The notes beneath the pieces are model-generated. The model did not search any database, was not told where the DNA came from, and was given only the letters and a program-made list of their open reading frames with translations. Below, piece by piece: positions 53,774 through 63,751 of a stretch of 64,000 nt of DNA. Position 1 is the stretch's first letter, and each line of letters starts with the position of its first letter. Source of the DNA: Achatina immaculata (taxonomy: Eukaryota > Mollusca > Gastropoda > Stylommatophora > Achatinidae); NCBI GenBank assembly GCA_009760885.1, contig CM019710.1:634471-698470 (forward strand). The letters run 5' to 3'. Position numbers and translations under genes: made by a program.

Positions 53774-53780
53774 CTTTATA
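52365..53780 (+). repeat. Composite repeat W: CCGGGT head, about 150-bp repeats, (TA)n end
   Basis: It starts agctgagcacccgacgttgt plus ccgggta. Then come five diverged copies of a roughly 150-170-bp unit (cttggacttaaacggcatcg, ggattcgacactaatatcgg, C-rich spacer). After a stretch of unrecognised sequence it ends aagtttggttgaaatttctc, caggcgttccagcgtgatgc, catacatacacattc and (TA)n at 53730-53771. The start and end words look like those of widespread invertebrate repeats, but I cannot name the family. No protein is evident. Confidence 0.65.
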
Positions 53781-54104
53781 CGAGAAAGATGTTTGCTGTA
53801 ACGACGGAACGTAAATAAAAGTTACGAGATTGAAGACAAGGGCTTTCAGGATGCGTCACTGGGAAGACGGGTGTTTCAGATAAGGAATGCTAATGAGAAT
53901 CGATATCCGTGTTGAAGAGATAGTAGGAGGGAGGATGGGTGGACAGATTCAGAAAGGTGGGTCTTGACATGGAGCCGTACGTCGAGTTTGAGATGAGGCA
54001 GATAATTTGAGGTAATGAAGCTTATTTGTCTGCGGATGAAGAGGAGGGTAAGAGAGTGCTCAGTTTATTAAGTGAAGGTGCGAGGCTAGCAGACAGGTAG
54101 CGTT
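53781..54104. other. No recognisable feature
   Basis: No supported frame or repeat. Confidence 0.45.
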
Positions 54105-54428
54105 TTTTAATTCCTTGTAGGCAAAGCCCCACTTCTCTCAGTCAGGAGTTTACTGGTAGACAGGCAAAGCCCTACTTCTCTCAGTCAGGAGTTTACTGGT
54201 AGACAGGCAAAGCCCCATATCTCTCAGTCATGATTTTGCTGGTAGACAGGCAAATCCCCATTTCTCTCAGTCAGGATTTTGCTGGTAGACAGGCAAATCC
54301 CCATATCTCTCAGTCAGGATTTTACTGGTAGACAGGCAAATCCCCACTTCTCTCAGTCAGGATTTTACTGGTAGACAGGCAAATCCCCACCTCTCAGTCA
54401 GTATTTTGCTGGTAGACAGGCATACCCA
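54105..54428. repeat. 43-bp minisatellite, about 7 copies
   Basis: The unit is caaatccccatttctctcag plus tcaggattttgctggtagacagg. Left copies have aaagcccc and gagttta. Confidence 0.95.
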
Positions 54429-54599
54429 ACTGCACATAGCCTTGGGCGGGGGAGAGAACATTGGTCTGATGTGTGGATTGATTAAAGTAAATTCATCTAG
54501 TGCTGCATGGATACATGAATGAAACGATGGATATGCCAGTGGATAAAACGATAAAAATATAAATGCAAGACACACAATCAGCACCATGAAGACAAAGCT
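54429..54599. other. No recognisable feature
   Basis: Short gap. Confidence 0.4.
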
Positions 54600-54795
54600 G
54601 TTTCCCAGTAGTTTATCCATTGATGCAAAAACAAGGAGATCGTCTGTCCATAAACAAACAAACAAAAACAAGGAGATCATGTGTCCGTAAACAAAAAAGG
54701 AGATCATGTATCCATAAACACACAAACAAGGAGATCATCTTTCCATAAAAACAAAAACAAGGGGGTCAACTGTCCTTAAGCACACAAACAAAGTA
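54600..54795. repeat. About 30-37-bp tandem repeat, 5 copies
   Basis: Words acaaggagatcatctgtcc and ataaacaaacaaaca alternate with variable length. Confidence 0.88.
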
Positions 54796-54810
54796 TACAT
54801 ATATATACAT

Positions 54811-54930
54811 ATCCCCCTTAGAGTGTCAGGAGTTTAAAGGGCAGAAACACTTGTCTGAGAGGGGGTACTTCCTCTGATGATCTGAAGGAGTTGTGTTGTT
54901 GTTCCGCTCTCTACAGTAGAGAGTTTCCTG

Positions 54931-54931
<1 letters not shown>
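54811..54931 (-). repeat. Repeat V, copy 1 (minus)
   Basis: Ccccttagagtgtcaggagt, gggcagaaacacttgtctga, tctgatgatctgaaggagtt and agagagtttcctgc are the reverse complement of the block at 57853-57976. Confidence 0.85.
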
Positions 54932-54983
<52 letters not shown>

Positions 54984-55025
54984 CATATACTTTCTCTGCA
55001 CATATATATATATATATAACATATA
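54932..55025. repeat. (TA)n runs
   Basis: Two TA runs separated by acatatactttctctgcaca, itself duplicated as acatatactttct. Confidence 0.93.
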
Positions 55026-55069
55026 CTTTCTGTACTATTGTGCTAAGCACAAACCTGGATTGTTAAGTA

Positions 55070-55222
55070 AAAGATCCAGAGGAATCAAAAGGTAGACAAA
55101 GATGTAGGTGAGAAGATAAGATACGACATACAGCCTAGCACAGCAAGGCGAGAGGGAGAAACGAAGATGATCTGTTATGGCCAACTTTCCTACCGAAGAT
55201 GGCACATGATGATGATGACTAG
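55070..55222 (+). pseudogene. LINE-I C-terminal scrap
   Basis: In mixed frames: GRQRCR-stop-EDKIRHTA, then ERETKMICYGQLSYRRWHMM, ending in (ATG)n. This follows the basic-segment-then-NEW+-like pattern of LINE tails. Weak but consistent. Confidence 0.55.
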
Positions 55223-55461
55223 CGGGTGGATGGACGCACATACATCTTTCCAGAAGAGTTCTCTAAACCGGCACAAGACCCTCCCTGCCTCCACCCCCCA
55301 CCCCCACCCACAGCGCTCTCCTGACCTATTTGCTTAAATTTTCAGTTTCTTGGCCGGGGCACTTTTGAATAAATGCAGGAAACAGATAGTTGACTAGATA
55401 ATGGATGAATCATTGGACAGACAGCTGAAATGTTGCGGTGTCTGAAATAACACACACACAG
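55223..55461. other. No recognisable feature
   Basis: C-rich patch at 55290-55313; otherwise nothing. Confidence 0.45.
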
Positions 55462-56205
55462 GAATGGAAAAAAGTAATTATGTTAGTCTGTAGGAACAGC
55501 GAAGAACAAAACCTCTATCGTAATGCGAAGAAAACTAAACTGATGACAACTGGCAAAACAAATATGGCAGCTGAAATATGTATCAATGTGAAAAAATTGG
55601 GAGAAGTAGAGAGTTTTGAATACCTTGGATCACTACTAACTAATAACGGAGATACAGTAAGGGAAATTAAAAGGAGGACATCTATCGCTCTTCAGAAAGT
55701 AAAACAACTAAAGAATCTGTGGAGAGGAACAGACAGAACTACAAAAATAAGATTTTTAAGGGCATGCATCTTTCCCATCGCAACATATGCCTGTGAGACC
55801 TGGACACTTAACAAAACAGCTGAGAAACACATAAATGCCTTTGAATGTATATGCTACAGAAGAATTCTTCAAATATCATGGACACAAAAAAAGAACAAAT
55901 ATATCCATACTACAAGAACTTAATATAGAAAAATCTGGCTAGTAAAGAGAATTAAAGAAAGAAAACGTAAATATTTTGGACATATTAAACGTAATGATAA
56001 TCTAGAGAATGGAAGGTTACATAATGGGAAAAAGAAAGAGAGGAAGACGAAGGCGAAGATGGCTGCAAGATATCGTTGATGATCTACAAATGGATGCATC
56101 AGCAGCCAGCAGCCATCTTGCTCACAACCAAGAGACCTGCATGAGAGCTGTTAGGGAGGCAACGTTCCGCAAGGGACATGGAAATGAATGAATAAATGGA
56201 TACAT
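55462..56205 (+). pseudogene. LINE-C, post-RT region to tail
   Basis: The frame reads NSEEQNLYRNAKKTKLMTTG, VESFEYLGSLLTNNGDTVRE, ACIFPIATYACETWTLNKTA and YRRILQISWTQKKNK, then a one-base frameshift at about 55895. It then continues KRKRGRRRRRWLQDIVDDLQ with a small SS insertion (ASAASSHLAHN) to KGHGNE and stop at 56189-56191. The tail is ATGAATAAATGG. It begins just downstream of the YADD box, so the catalytic core is missing. No clear TSD found. Confidence 0.92.
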
Positions 56206-57275
56206 TAGCAGATGAAGTAATTGGCACTATACGGTAATAAAAGACAGCCAAAATATATAAACTAAAAAAAGTAGGAACAGCTTCATTAATTAACGAATAC
56301 ACAGTTGTGAGGTTTCTGTATGAACACCAGTCATACAAAAACACACAGGGAGAGGAAATAGAGAAAAAAGATGAAATACAAATTCACATGAATGCTATGT
56401 TAAAACAAGTAGAAATGGAAAAAAAATAGAAGAAATAAAATGAATGGAGTACTTCGTTGTGGCTTTAAGAGGCTACGTCCAGAAGTGCGCACGGTAGAGT
56501 GTTGAGAATGGTTACATGGAGACATGTAATGTATGACAGGCTGGTCGTAAAGGGGCGGGGGAAGGGGAGAACCGTGGAAAAAGGGATATCCGTATGGTAT
56601 CACCCAGCGTTCTTCGAAACCCAGTCCCTAATCATTTCAATGCCACAAACCACAGAGGAAAATATTATTTTCTGGTAACAGCCATCAAACACTGTCATGC
56701 CGTTGACAGAAGCCACCTAGCGCTCGAGAAGCGCAACATTCAGGAATATAGGACACTGGAACCACATGATTTGAACTCCCAATTCAGTTACACCTAACAT
56801 TCCCTTCTCCCACAGGCATATTCACTCTACACCAAATTCTACTCCATTCTCACCTGCTACACATATTTCAAAACCTCATCACGGGATTAGATTACAACCC
56901 CTCTACTCCAACTGCAATCACCTATTCCACCTTCTTCTGGCTAGATTACCATTATACCACTCTCTCCCTTCCTGTGGTTGTCACTCCCCATCCCTTTACG
57001 ACCCACATATCACACAGTTTTTTTTCCATTCGTACTTTTTACATAGCATTCACGTGAATTCGTAATTTATTTTTTCTCTGTTTCTTCGTCCTGTATATTT
57101 TTTATATGATTAAGGTTCACGCCGAAACGTCACAATCGTTTGCTCCGTTAATTAGTAAAGCTATTCCTGCTTTTTTCCTAGTTTATAAATTTTGTTATAA
57201 CAGCTTTACTGCAGTGAGTTCGTATATAGTTATATACTTAGTTGTGTATACTTATGTACTAATAATTCGTGTTTT
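56206..57275. mobile_element. Foldback element, about 1 kb, long inverted arms
   Basis: The left arm (about 56228-56425) is the reverse complement of the right arm (about 57005-57200): ctattttttttccatt, acatagcattcacgtgaatt, tatgattaaggttcacgccg, gaaacgtcacaa and ctgcttttttcctagtttat can be followed through both with substitutions. About 580 bp of interior has no convincing protein (67-residue frame at 56594 unsupported). The outer right part (acagctttactgcagtgagt, cttatgtactaataatt) matches the flank of the 41.5-kb copy. Confidence 0.8.
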
Positions 57276-57384
57276 ACTAAAAAGACGGGCAAGCACTTTT
57301 AAAATAAACCCAAGAATGTGCTGTGCTGAAGAAGCGTACACATATAAAGATTTAGCAATAAATCAGACAACTGATTTTCATTAA
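57276..57384. other. No recognisable feature
   Basis: Short gap. Confidence 0.4.
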
Positions 57385-57560
57385 CAAACAAACAAACAAA
57401 CAAACAAACAAACAAACAAACAAGCTAACAACTAACTAACTAACAACTAACTAACTAACTAATTAACTAACTACGTTAATTAGTTAGTTAGTTGTTGATT
57501 GATTGGCTGGCTGGTTGGTTGATCGGTTAGTTGGATGGCTGGTTAGTTAAAATATATAGT
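57385..57560. repeat. (CAAA)n, (AACT)n and inverted (AGTT)n hairpin
   Basis: Aacaaacaaac at 57385-57422 is followed by aactaactaactaattaac (57449-57467), whose exact complement lies at 57475-57493 with a 7-bp loop. Gattgattggctggctggtt follows. Confidence 0.9.
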
Positions 57561-57852
57561 TAGAAAGGACCATTATCCATCCACTGTGGATACATCCATA
57601 GATGCCCTGATGGTTTCGTCAGTATCTCCTTCAGCGTATTGTAGTACCTCATACCACCCGTTCTTTGTTGGTTGACCAGTTGTCTGGAGCTCTTAATGAA
57701 TTATTGATTCCCCCCTCCCTCACCCAACAACTACATTCACGACGACAAAGCAATGACGTCGTTTCCTACAAGTGTCACAGCTGTCAGTGACTGTCATCTG
57801 CTTTAAGACATGGCTCATTAAAAGCAAGTGAGGAGGGCAAGTTTTAACGTAT
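57561..57852. other. No recognisable feature
   Basis: No supported frame. Confidence 0.45.
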
Positions 57853-57976
57853 GCAGGAAACTCTCTTGTAGAGAGCAGAACAACAACACAACTCTTTCAG
57901 ATCATCAGAGGAATTCCCCCCCCCCCCCCCATTTCAAGTGTTTCTGCCCTATTAAGCTCCTGACACTCTAACGGGG
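57853..57976 (+). repeat. Repeat V, copy 2 (plus)
   Basis: Gcaggaaactctcttgtaga, aacaacaacacaactctttc, a C run, then caagtgtttctgccctatta and gctcctgacactctaa. Inverted relative to copy 1, 3 kb away. Confidence 0.85.
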
Positions 57977-58807
57977 GTGGGCCCCTCTGGGTCATGACTT
58001 TCAGAGGTATTGTGAGTTGTTGCTTGTTTATTTCCGTCCCGGAACTGAACCAGTGATCTTTCAGTTGGCACTGCATTTGGAAGTGCATCTTAGCGATTTA
58101 GCTACGGAAGACTGGCATTGGTTGTGACAAACGAATTTTTTTTTTTTAATGTTCTCAACGCTTGTTTAGCATGCTCCACGGCCAGCATGAGGCCTTTTCT
58201 GCTGTTTCTTAAAAAAGTAACAGTAAAGTAGAAAAGTAAAGAAAAGTTTTATATTCAGTAAAATACAAGAGAGATAAAAGACACACTGGACTGAGAGCTA
58301 TCAGACAGTGTTAAATGTCATATTAGTTTCGTATTAAACGATTCCGTATCGTTTCTATCTTTAATCTTGCTAGTTTTCATTCCTGGAGTACTTCATTTCT
58401 GAACAGATAGTCTCGTTTTTTGTTTTGTTTTGTTTTGTTTTCTACGAATACGTCTATGGAGATTTTCCACTTCAGCAACAAATTAGAACACGATGTCACC
58501 CTGTCGCCATATTGTTTTTCATGGTGGACGGAAATGACGTGATCACGTACAGGACTGATGTGCAGAGACGAACAACTGTCACTCACTTTGGTCTTTCGTG
58601 CCTTGTAAAAGGCAAATGAAAACATTTTGTGTGAGCATAAAGTGCACGATTTATTCCACCTAATAACCTGCTCAGGGAAGATAAATAATGTGCCGGCGAT
58701 ATCCGATATACAATGATATCAGAGATTCGGATTTTATGTCATGCTATTTTATTTCTTTTCTTGAACTATATATCATTTCCAGTGGTTTGAAGAGCTGCCA
58801 GGAGATT

Positions 58808-58814
<7 letters not shown>
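57977..58814. other. No gene; (GTTTT)n at about 58417
   Basis: Short frames at 58377-58625 (both strands) lack motifs. Confidence 0.45.
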
Positions 58815-58865
<51 letters not shown>

Positions 58866-59480
58866 CGAACGAAGGAACGAACGAACGAAAATACTTTATT
58901 TTCAAAGGGTTAAGATTTGGGCACACAGGCCCGTCTGACATTCTGCCCTTCATCATACAGCTTTCACTCAGGCACAGTCATTCAGCATGTGTTAATGAGC
59001 ATAATAATCATGAAGACACATTAAATGATTACATAAATAAATAATAAAACTTATTTCACGTCCATAAACTCTACACTCTGATTTATGCAACAACATGAAA
59101 TAAACTTGCATTCTTACATTCATTCAAAACTAACAAATTTGTAGAAAAGAATTATTAAAAAACAGTTACAACACTCACGCATACTCTAAACTACTTTAGA
59201 CTATGTTTAGGTAGGCATATAGTCCATATCAAACAGATGTTGACAAAGTTTAAAGTTATAAGAACGAATATTACTTATAAGTTTTACGTGAATTGGTAGG
59301 GGATTCCAAAGGTGGGCAGCTGAGTAAGAGAAGCTTTTTTTTTAAAAACATGTCAAGCCCTGGTTTTGGGAGAATACAATTGCTTAAGCGTTGACTGTGT
59401 TTTGGGTTGGATTTGAACAACGACCACAGATAGAGTGGAGCTTTGTGCGATAGAGTTTTATGAATTAACAAGAGAGAGAG
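58815..59480 (-). pseudogene. LINE-G, C-terminus, 3' UTR and tail
   Basis: The minus strand has KAPLYLWSLFKSNPKHSQRL, then, one frame over, SFSYSAAHLWNPLPIHVKLI and SYNFKLCQHLFDMDYMPT with stop at about 59208. A 300-bp 3' UTR follows with the cagacgggcctgtgtgccca block, AATAAA, then (TTCG)n, (CT)n and (TA)n at 58815-58890. The protein end resembles CR1/L2-type RTs (WN.LP..++...S...FK..L). This copy links the scattered LINE-G tails to a coding element. Confidence 0.85.
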
Positions 59481-60064
59481 AGAGAGAGAAGGAGCTCGTT
59501 TCAAAAGTTCGTATGAACTTTTCAGAGACCACGCTAGGAAGACGTTGCGCAGGTCTGTGCGATAATCGAGTTCATCCGAGGTTTTATGTGGCTTATCTGG
59601 AGCGATGACGTCCGTGATTCGCTGCTTCAGAACGCTCAAATCCTGTTGAAGGCTGTTGAAGGCTGTTGAAGGGGTGGAAGGGGGAACGTGAACATTATTT
59701 TTAATGTGCTCCCACAATAAAATGCCACAAGGTGCCACGTCAGGGAGTCTAGGAGACCATCGGAAGAAATGTGAGTCTTTCAATCAATCGATTGGGCAGG
59801 TTAGAGGTCAAAGGGACGCGCGAGTCTTGGTGCATGTGAGAAAAGTTTTGCTGTCCCCCCTGTAGCTGACGCAAAAGACAGACAATTAACATGCCGGGAT
59901 TAGATATAACAGTTTCAGAGTCTTCCTCTCTGAGAGGCCCATAAACCTCACTGGAAATGGTACAAAAGATGCTCGCCTTAGGGGAGTCTCGCTCATGCTC
60001 GATCTGGAATGTTCTGTACCTCAAAACATGAAAGTTGTGACTGCTAACAGTATGTGTGCTCACA

Positions 60065-60165
60065 GTTGTATGTTAAAGGGCAGATTGTCAGATGGACATG
60101 CGTACCCACTTCTTAACCCTTTTGAAATAAAGATCAGTCAAGGAATGAATCAATCAATCACGTCC
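60065..60165 (+). mobile_element. LINE-G 3' end inserted in the transposase
   Basis: Taaagggcagattgtcagat, ggacatgcgtacccacttct, AATAAAGATC and a gaatgaatcaatcaatca tail. Confidence 0.82.
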
Positions 60166-60284
60166 TACTTAAGTGGTGCGTCGATTCATTGCTTAAAATT
60201 ATCTTCTCGTTAAACAAGTCATCATCCTAAACCTTGCTTTGAAACTCGGTGTGGAACTGATGTATGGACGACTATGTCATTAGT

Positions 60285-60955
60285 TGTTAAAGCATGCACT
60301 CGCACTAGACTGTAAGATAGCGTTCACAGACACTTTCCTAACACACTTTAGACTGTAAGACATCGTTCACAGACACTTTCCTAACACACTTTAAACTGTA
60401 AGACATCGCTCACACTTTCCTAACACACTTTAGACTGTAAAACATCGTTCACACTTTCCTAACACACTTTAGACTGTAAGACATCGTTCACAGACACTTT
60501 CCTAACACACTTTAAACTGTAAGACATCGTTCACACTTTCCTAACACACTTTAGACTGTACGACATCGTTCACAGACACTTTCCTAACACACTCTAAACT
60601 GTAAGACATCGTTCACAGACACTTTCCTAACACACTTTAGACTGTAAGTCATCGTTTACAGACACTTTCCTAACACACCTTAGACTGTAAGACATCGTTC
60701 ACACTTTCTCAACACACTTTAGACTGTAAAACATCGTTCACACTTTCCTAACACACTTTAGACTGTAAGACATCTTTCACACTTTCCTAACACACTTTAG
60801 ACAGCAAGACATCTTTCACACTTACCTAACACACTTTAGACAGTAAGACATCGTTCACACTTTCCTAACACACTTTAGACTATAAGACATCGTTCACACT
60901 TTCCTAACACACTTTAGACTATAAGACATCGTTCACAGACACTTTCGTAACACAC
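60285..60955. repeat. 39/45-bp minisatellite derived from transposase codons
   Basis: The unit actgtaagacatcgttcaca plus ctttcctaacacactttag occurs about 16 times; in some copies acagac is present (cgttcacagacactttcc), giving 45 bp. The rightmost unit runs in frame from the transposase (TTLWSVLRKCL on minus). Confidence 0.93.
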
Positions 60956-61269
60956 TCCACAATGTTGTCTTCGGTATCAGCAACTCGTGCCTGTGTTACT
61001 GAAGTGATTTCCTTGTACCGCATAGAAATGTCTTGCGAATTCCCTCCAGCCTTCTCACATTGCATAAATACACGCTCACTGCGTTTCTCGGGACATAATC
61101 GACCTGTCGCTTCAAAGCGGCGATAACATTGATATATCGTAAATTTAGAAGGTGGATCTTTTCATAAAAGTGTAGGAAAATTCCACTGTAATGCTGTAAT
61201 ACTGCAGGTTTTCTCCAGCCAGTTCCAATACACGAAAGAACTAACGCTTATGGTTTCGCCACCTTGCAT

Positions 61270-62587
61270 ACAGACTCATCAGATGTGTGACAGAATTCTA
61301 TCTAAGGGATATAATCCATGACAAATTTAGTATTCTGACCAAATGATTAGAGCCCTTTTGATGAGGTCAAGGAAAGGTTAATCTTGACATTTTAAAATCC
61401 CGAGATTTACGATAATATTTTATGAACTTTACCTTGACATGTTTTTTTTCATTCAGGGTTAGTTAAAACCTTGGAAAATCTCGGGGAATAGCGAACTTCA
61501 TCCTGACAAGTTTTAGTAAAAGTTAAATTTGGTATGTCCAGTTAGTGTTTTCATTGAAGGTCATTTTTGGACGTTGAAATTCCGAGATTTTGGTGACTTT
61601 TATTGAATTTTCTTTGGAGACGTTTTTTTTTATAGCTAGCTAAATTTAGGTTGTTTTTGAGAGAATAGTCCAAGGTCTGTAGACGGGCGATGTCATGAAG
61701 TTTAGACTTTCTCGTGAAGGAATGGTCAAGAACAAGGGAAAATAGAATTTGTACTGAGGTTTTAGATAACGAGGTTGGTTGATTATGTGATTGTCACATA
61801 TATGATTGTGTGAGTTTTTACCATTGAAGTTTTTAACTGAGGTTGTGATAGCATTAGAATGATGTAAACGTTGAGCTAGTTTTTTCATTGATCCATGTAA
61901 CGTTTTTTGATGTTGCTACAGTTGCCTAAAGTAGAGATGTAAACTTAAGAATGCGAAATAGTTCTCTTTTGAATTTTAGTAGGACTTGTAAAGTCCGATG
62001 TATCGTGACGTGATGTTTTTCTTGTGGATCCATGGAAACTTTCATTGAGACTGTAAGTGAAGTCTTTGTTATATCACGCTGAATGGTTTGCTGATCTATT
62101 TGTGAGTGAGAATGATACACTCATCCCTATACGGCAAACGTTGCCTCTTGCCCGTGGAGTGGAGCTGTCTGTTCATTTGTTATATGCTATTTTTCTCATC
62201 CTCGCTTATCACAATCCATTCTCTCCATAATAAACATGTGCTTTTCCTGTTACCAAATTGTGTGTGCAGTGATTCTCAAACTGTTTAAATGTGTCTGCTC
62301 TTATTTATACATTACATTTTCTGAGATTTAAGCAGTTGAGATGGAGAAAACACATTAGCCAGTTGCTATCTGGGTAAGCGGTTCACACAATTGCGAAGTA
62401 CTTCTTTTGCAGTTACTGCTTAGTGCTGCTGTGTAGCACACTGGTGAAGCAGCATACTACTTTAGATATGCCATCAGAAAAGTGTCGCACCTGAATTAAA
62501 ACTTTGAACATTTCTCTATAAACTTTCCTCGAAAGTGTTGAAGGAACTGTTAGAAAATCATTTACCTATACGTGTCCGGTTGCCAAT
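61270..62587. other. No gene called
   Basis: The first part may hold the 5' flank or terminal repeat of the transposase element, which I could not delimit. Minus frames at 61646-61888 and 61926-62120 and the plus frame at 62106-62288 have no known motif. Confidence 0.45.
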
Positions 62588-62708
62588 CAATCAAGTGCAG
62601 TGTGGCGTAGGCTATTATTTCTCTCCACAATTCCCTGTCTTTAGACCTGATTATGAGATCCGCCGGTGACTTTCTTCCTAGCCACACTGACAGCCCATCC
62701 AGTAACTT

Positions 62709-62750
<42 letters not shown>

Positions 62751-63200
62751 CTTCCTCTGCCTCTTCTTCCCTCACTTTTTACAGCTGGCACAATGTGTTC
62801 CAGTTTTCATCTTCTCAGAAAATGTCTTGCACATCTTGCTTGTCTCCCTCTGATCTTTGCTGTAATTTGCCTTTTAACTCCAGCCTCTCATAAGACTTCG
62901 TCATTGGTTTTCTTGTCTGTCCATGACACCTTCATCATCCTTCGTATAAACCACACCTCTATGGCCTCCATTTCTCGTTGTTCTCTCTTATTCATGGCCC
63001 ATGCTCCACATCCAAAAACAAAATTGGCTCCACGTAACATTTAAGTACTCGGAATCTTGTTTCCATTGATATGGATCTGTTGTACAAGATGTTTCTCATT
63101 TTCTGGAATGCTGACTTGGCCTGAGCAAGCCTGCTTTTTATTTCGTTGTGATATTTCTATTCAGCTGTTATAATTGTTCCTACATACTTAATTTCATACA
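62588..63200 (-). pseudogene. LINE-B copy with internal (GA)n expansion
   Basis: On the minus strand, in shifting frames: ITTK-stop-KAGLL, SQHSRK, DPYQWKQDSEYL, NGGHRGVVYTKDDEGVMD, SEKMKTGTHCASCKK, GKKRQRKTH followed by Arg-Glu pairs from a CT run at 62716-62746, then GGEVTGWAVSVARKKVTGGS. These mirror the 48.6-kb LINE-B copy in another frame. The tail is TTGATTGATTGG. Dead copy. Confidence 0.85.
62716..62746. repeat. (CT)n microsatellite inside LINE-B
   Basis: At the same place the 48.6-kb copy has only cagagagagaag. Expansion followed insertion or was inherited from a parent element. Confidence 0.95.
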
Positions 63201-63204
63201 ATTA

Positions 63205-63747
63205 ACATTCCTGCTGTATCTAGACCAACAGGCAGCAGTAAGAATAAATGGTGAAATAACAACTTGGTTTGACATAAAACAAGGGGTCCGTCAGGGATGC
63301 ATATTGTCGCCATACTTATTTAACTTTTATAATGAAAATATAATGAGGAATGTTAGAGAAGATGTAGATAAAGAATATTACGATGCCATAAAAGCTGGAG
63401 GTTATGAAATACCAGAGATTAGATATGCTGATGACACAGTATTACTGTCCACAGCACAAAAAGGAATGGGAAAACTAATTATATCAGTAAGAACAGCGAA
63501 GAGCAGAACCTCTATCTTAATGCGAATAAAACTAAACTGATGACAAATGACAAAACAAACAAGGCAGCTGAAATATATATCTATGAAGAAGAATTGGAAG
63601 AAGTGGAGAGTTTTGAATATCTTGGATCACTGCTAACTAATAATGGAGATACAATGAGGGAAATAAAAAGAAGAACATCTACCGCTCTTCAGAAAGTAAA
63701 ACAACTAAAGAATGTGTGGAGAGGAACAGATAGAACTACAAACAAAT
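63205..63747 (+). pseudogene. LINE-C reverse transcriptase core, partial
   Basis: The frame reads LYLDQQAAVRINGEITTWFD, then IKQGVRQGCILSPYLFNFY (RT motif B region) and IRYADDTVLL (motif C with catalytic YADD). A frameshift near 63490 follows, then VESFEYLGSLLTNNGDTMRE and a break at DRTTNK. The N-terminal endonuclease and the rest of the C-terminus are absent. This is the only copy here with the RT catalytic box. Confidence 0.92.
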
Positions 63748-63751
63748 AAGC

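Larger units (their letters stand above)
59490..61269 (-). pseudogene. IS630/Tc1/mariner-type transposase, broken by array and LINE-G
   Basis: In sense order on the minus strand: ATG at 61269, MQGGETISVSSFVYWNWLEK, TCSITALQWNF, KDPPSKFTIYQCYRRFEATG (helix-turn-helix region), IPKTTLWSVLRKC at about 60955. It then runs into a 39/45-bp array (60285-60955), exits as YSLVRVHALTTND, is interrupted by a LINE-G 3' end, resumes as SHNFHVLRYRTFQIEHERDS, PKASIFCTISSEVYGPLREE, a decayed catalytic block (MHQDSRVP), RWSPRLPDVAPCGILLWEHI and TSDELDYRTDLRNVF. The family end is usually SPDLTPCDFFLWG, so the Asp after Cys is lost. Multiple frameshifts; inactive. Confidence 0.8.

Noticed and set aside
53464..53814. 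116-residue frame
   Set aside because: Crosses a C run and a TA run within repeat W; no motif.
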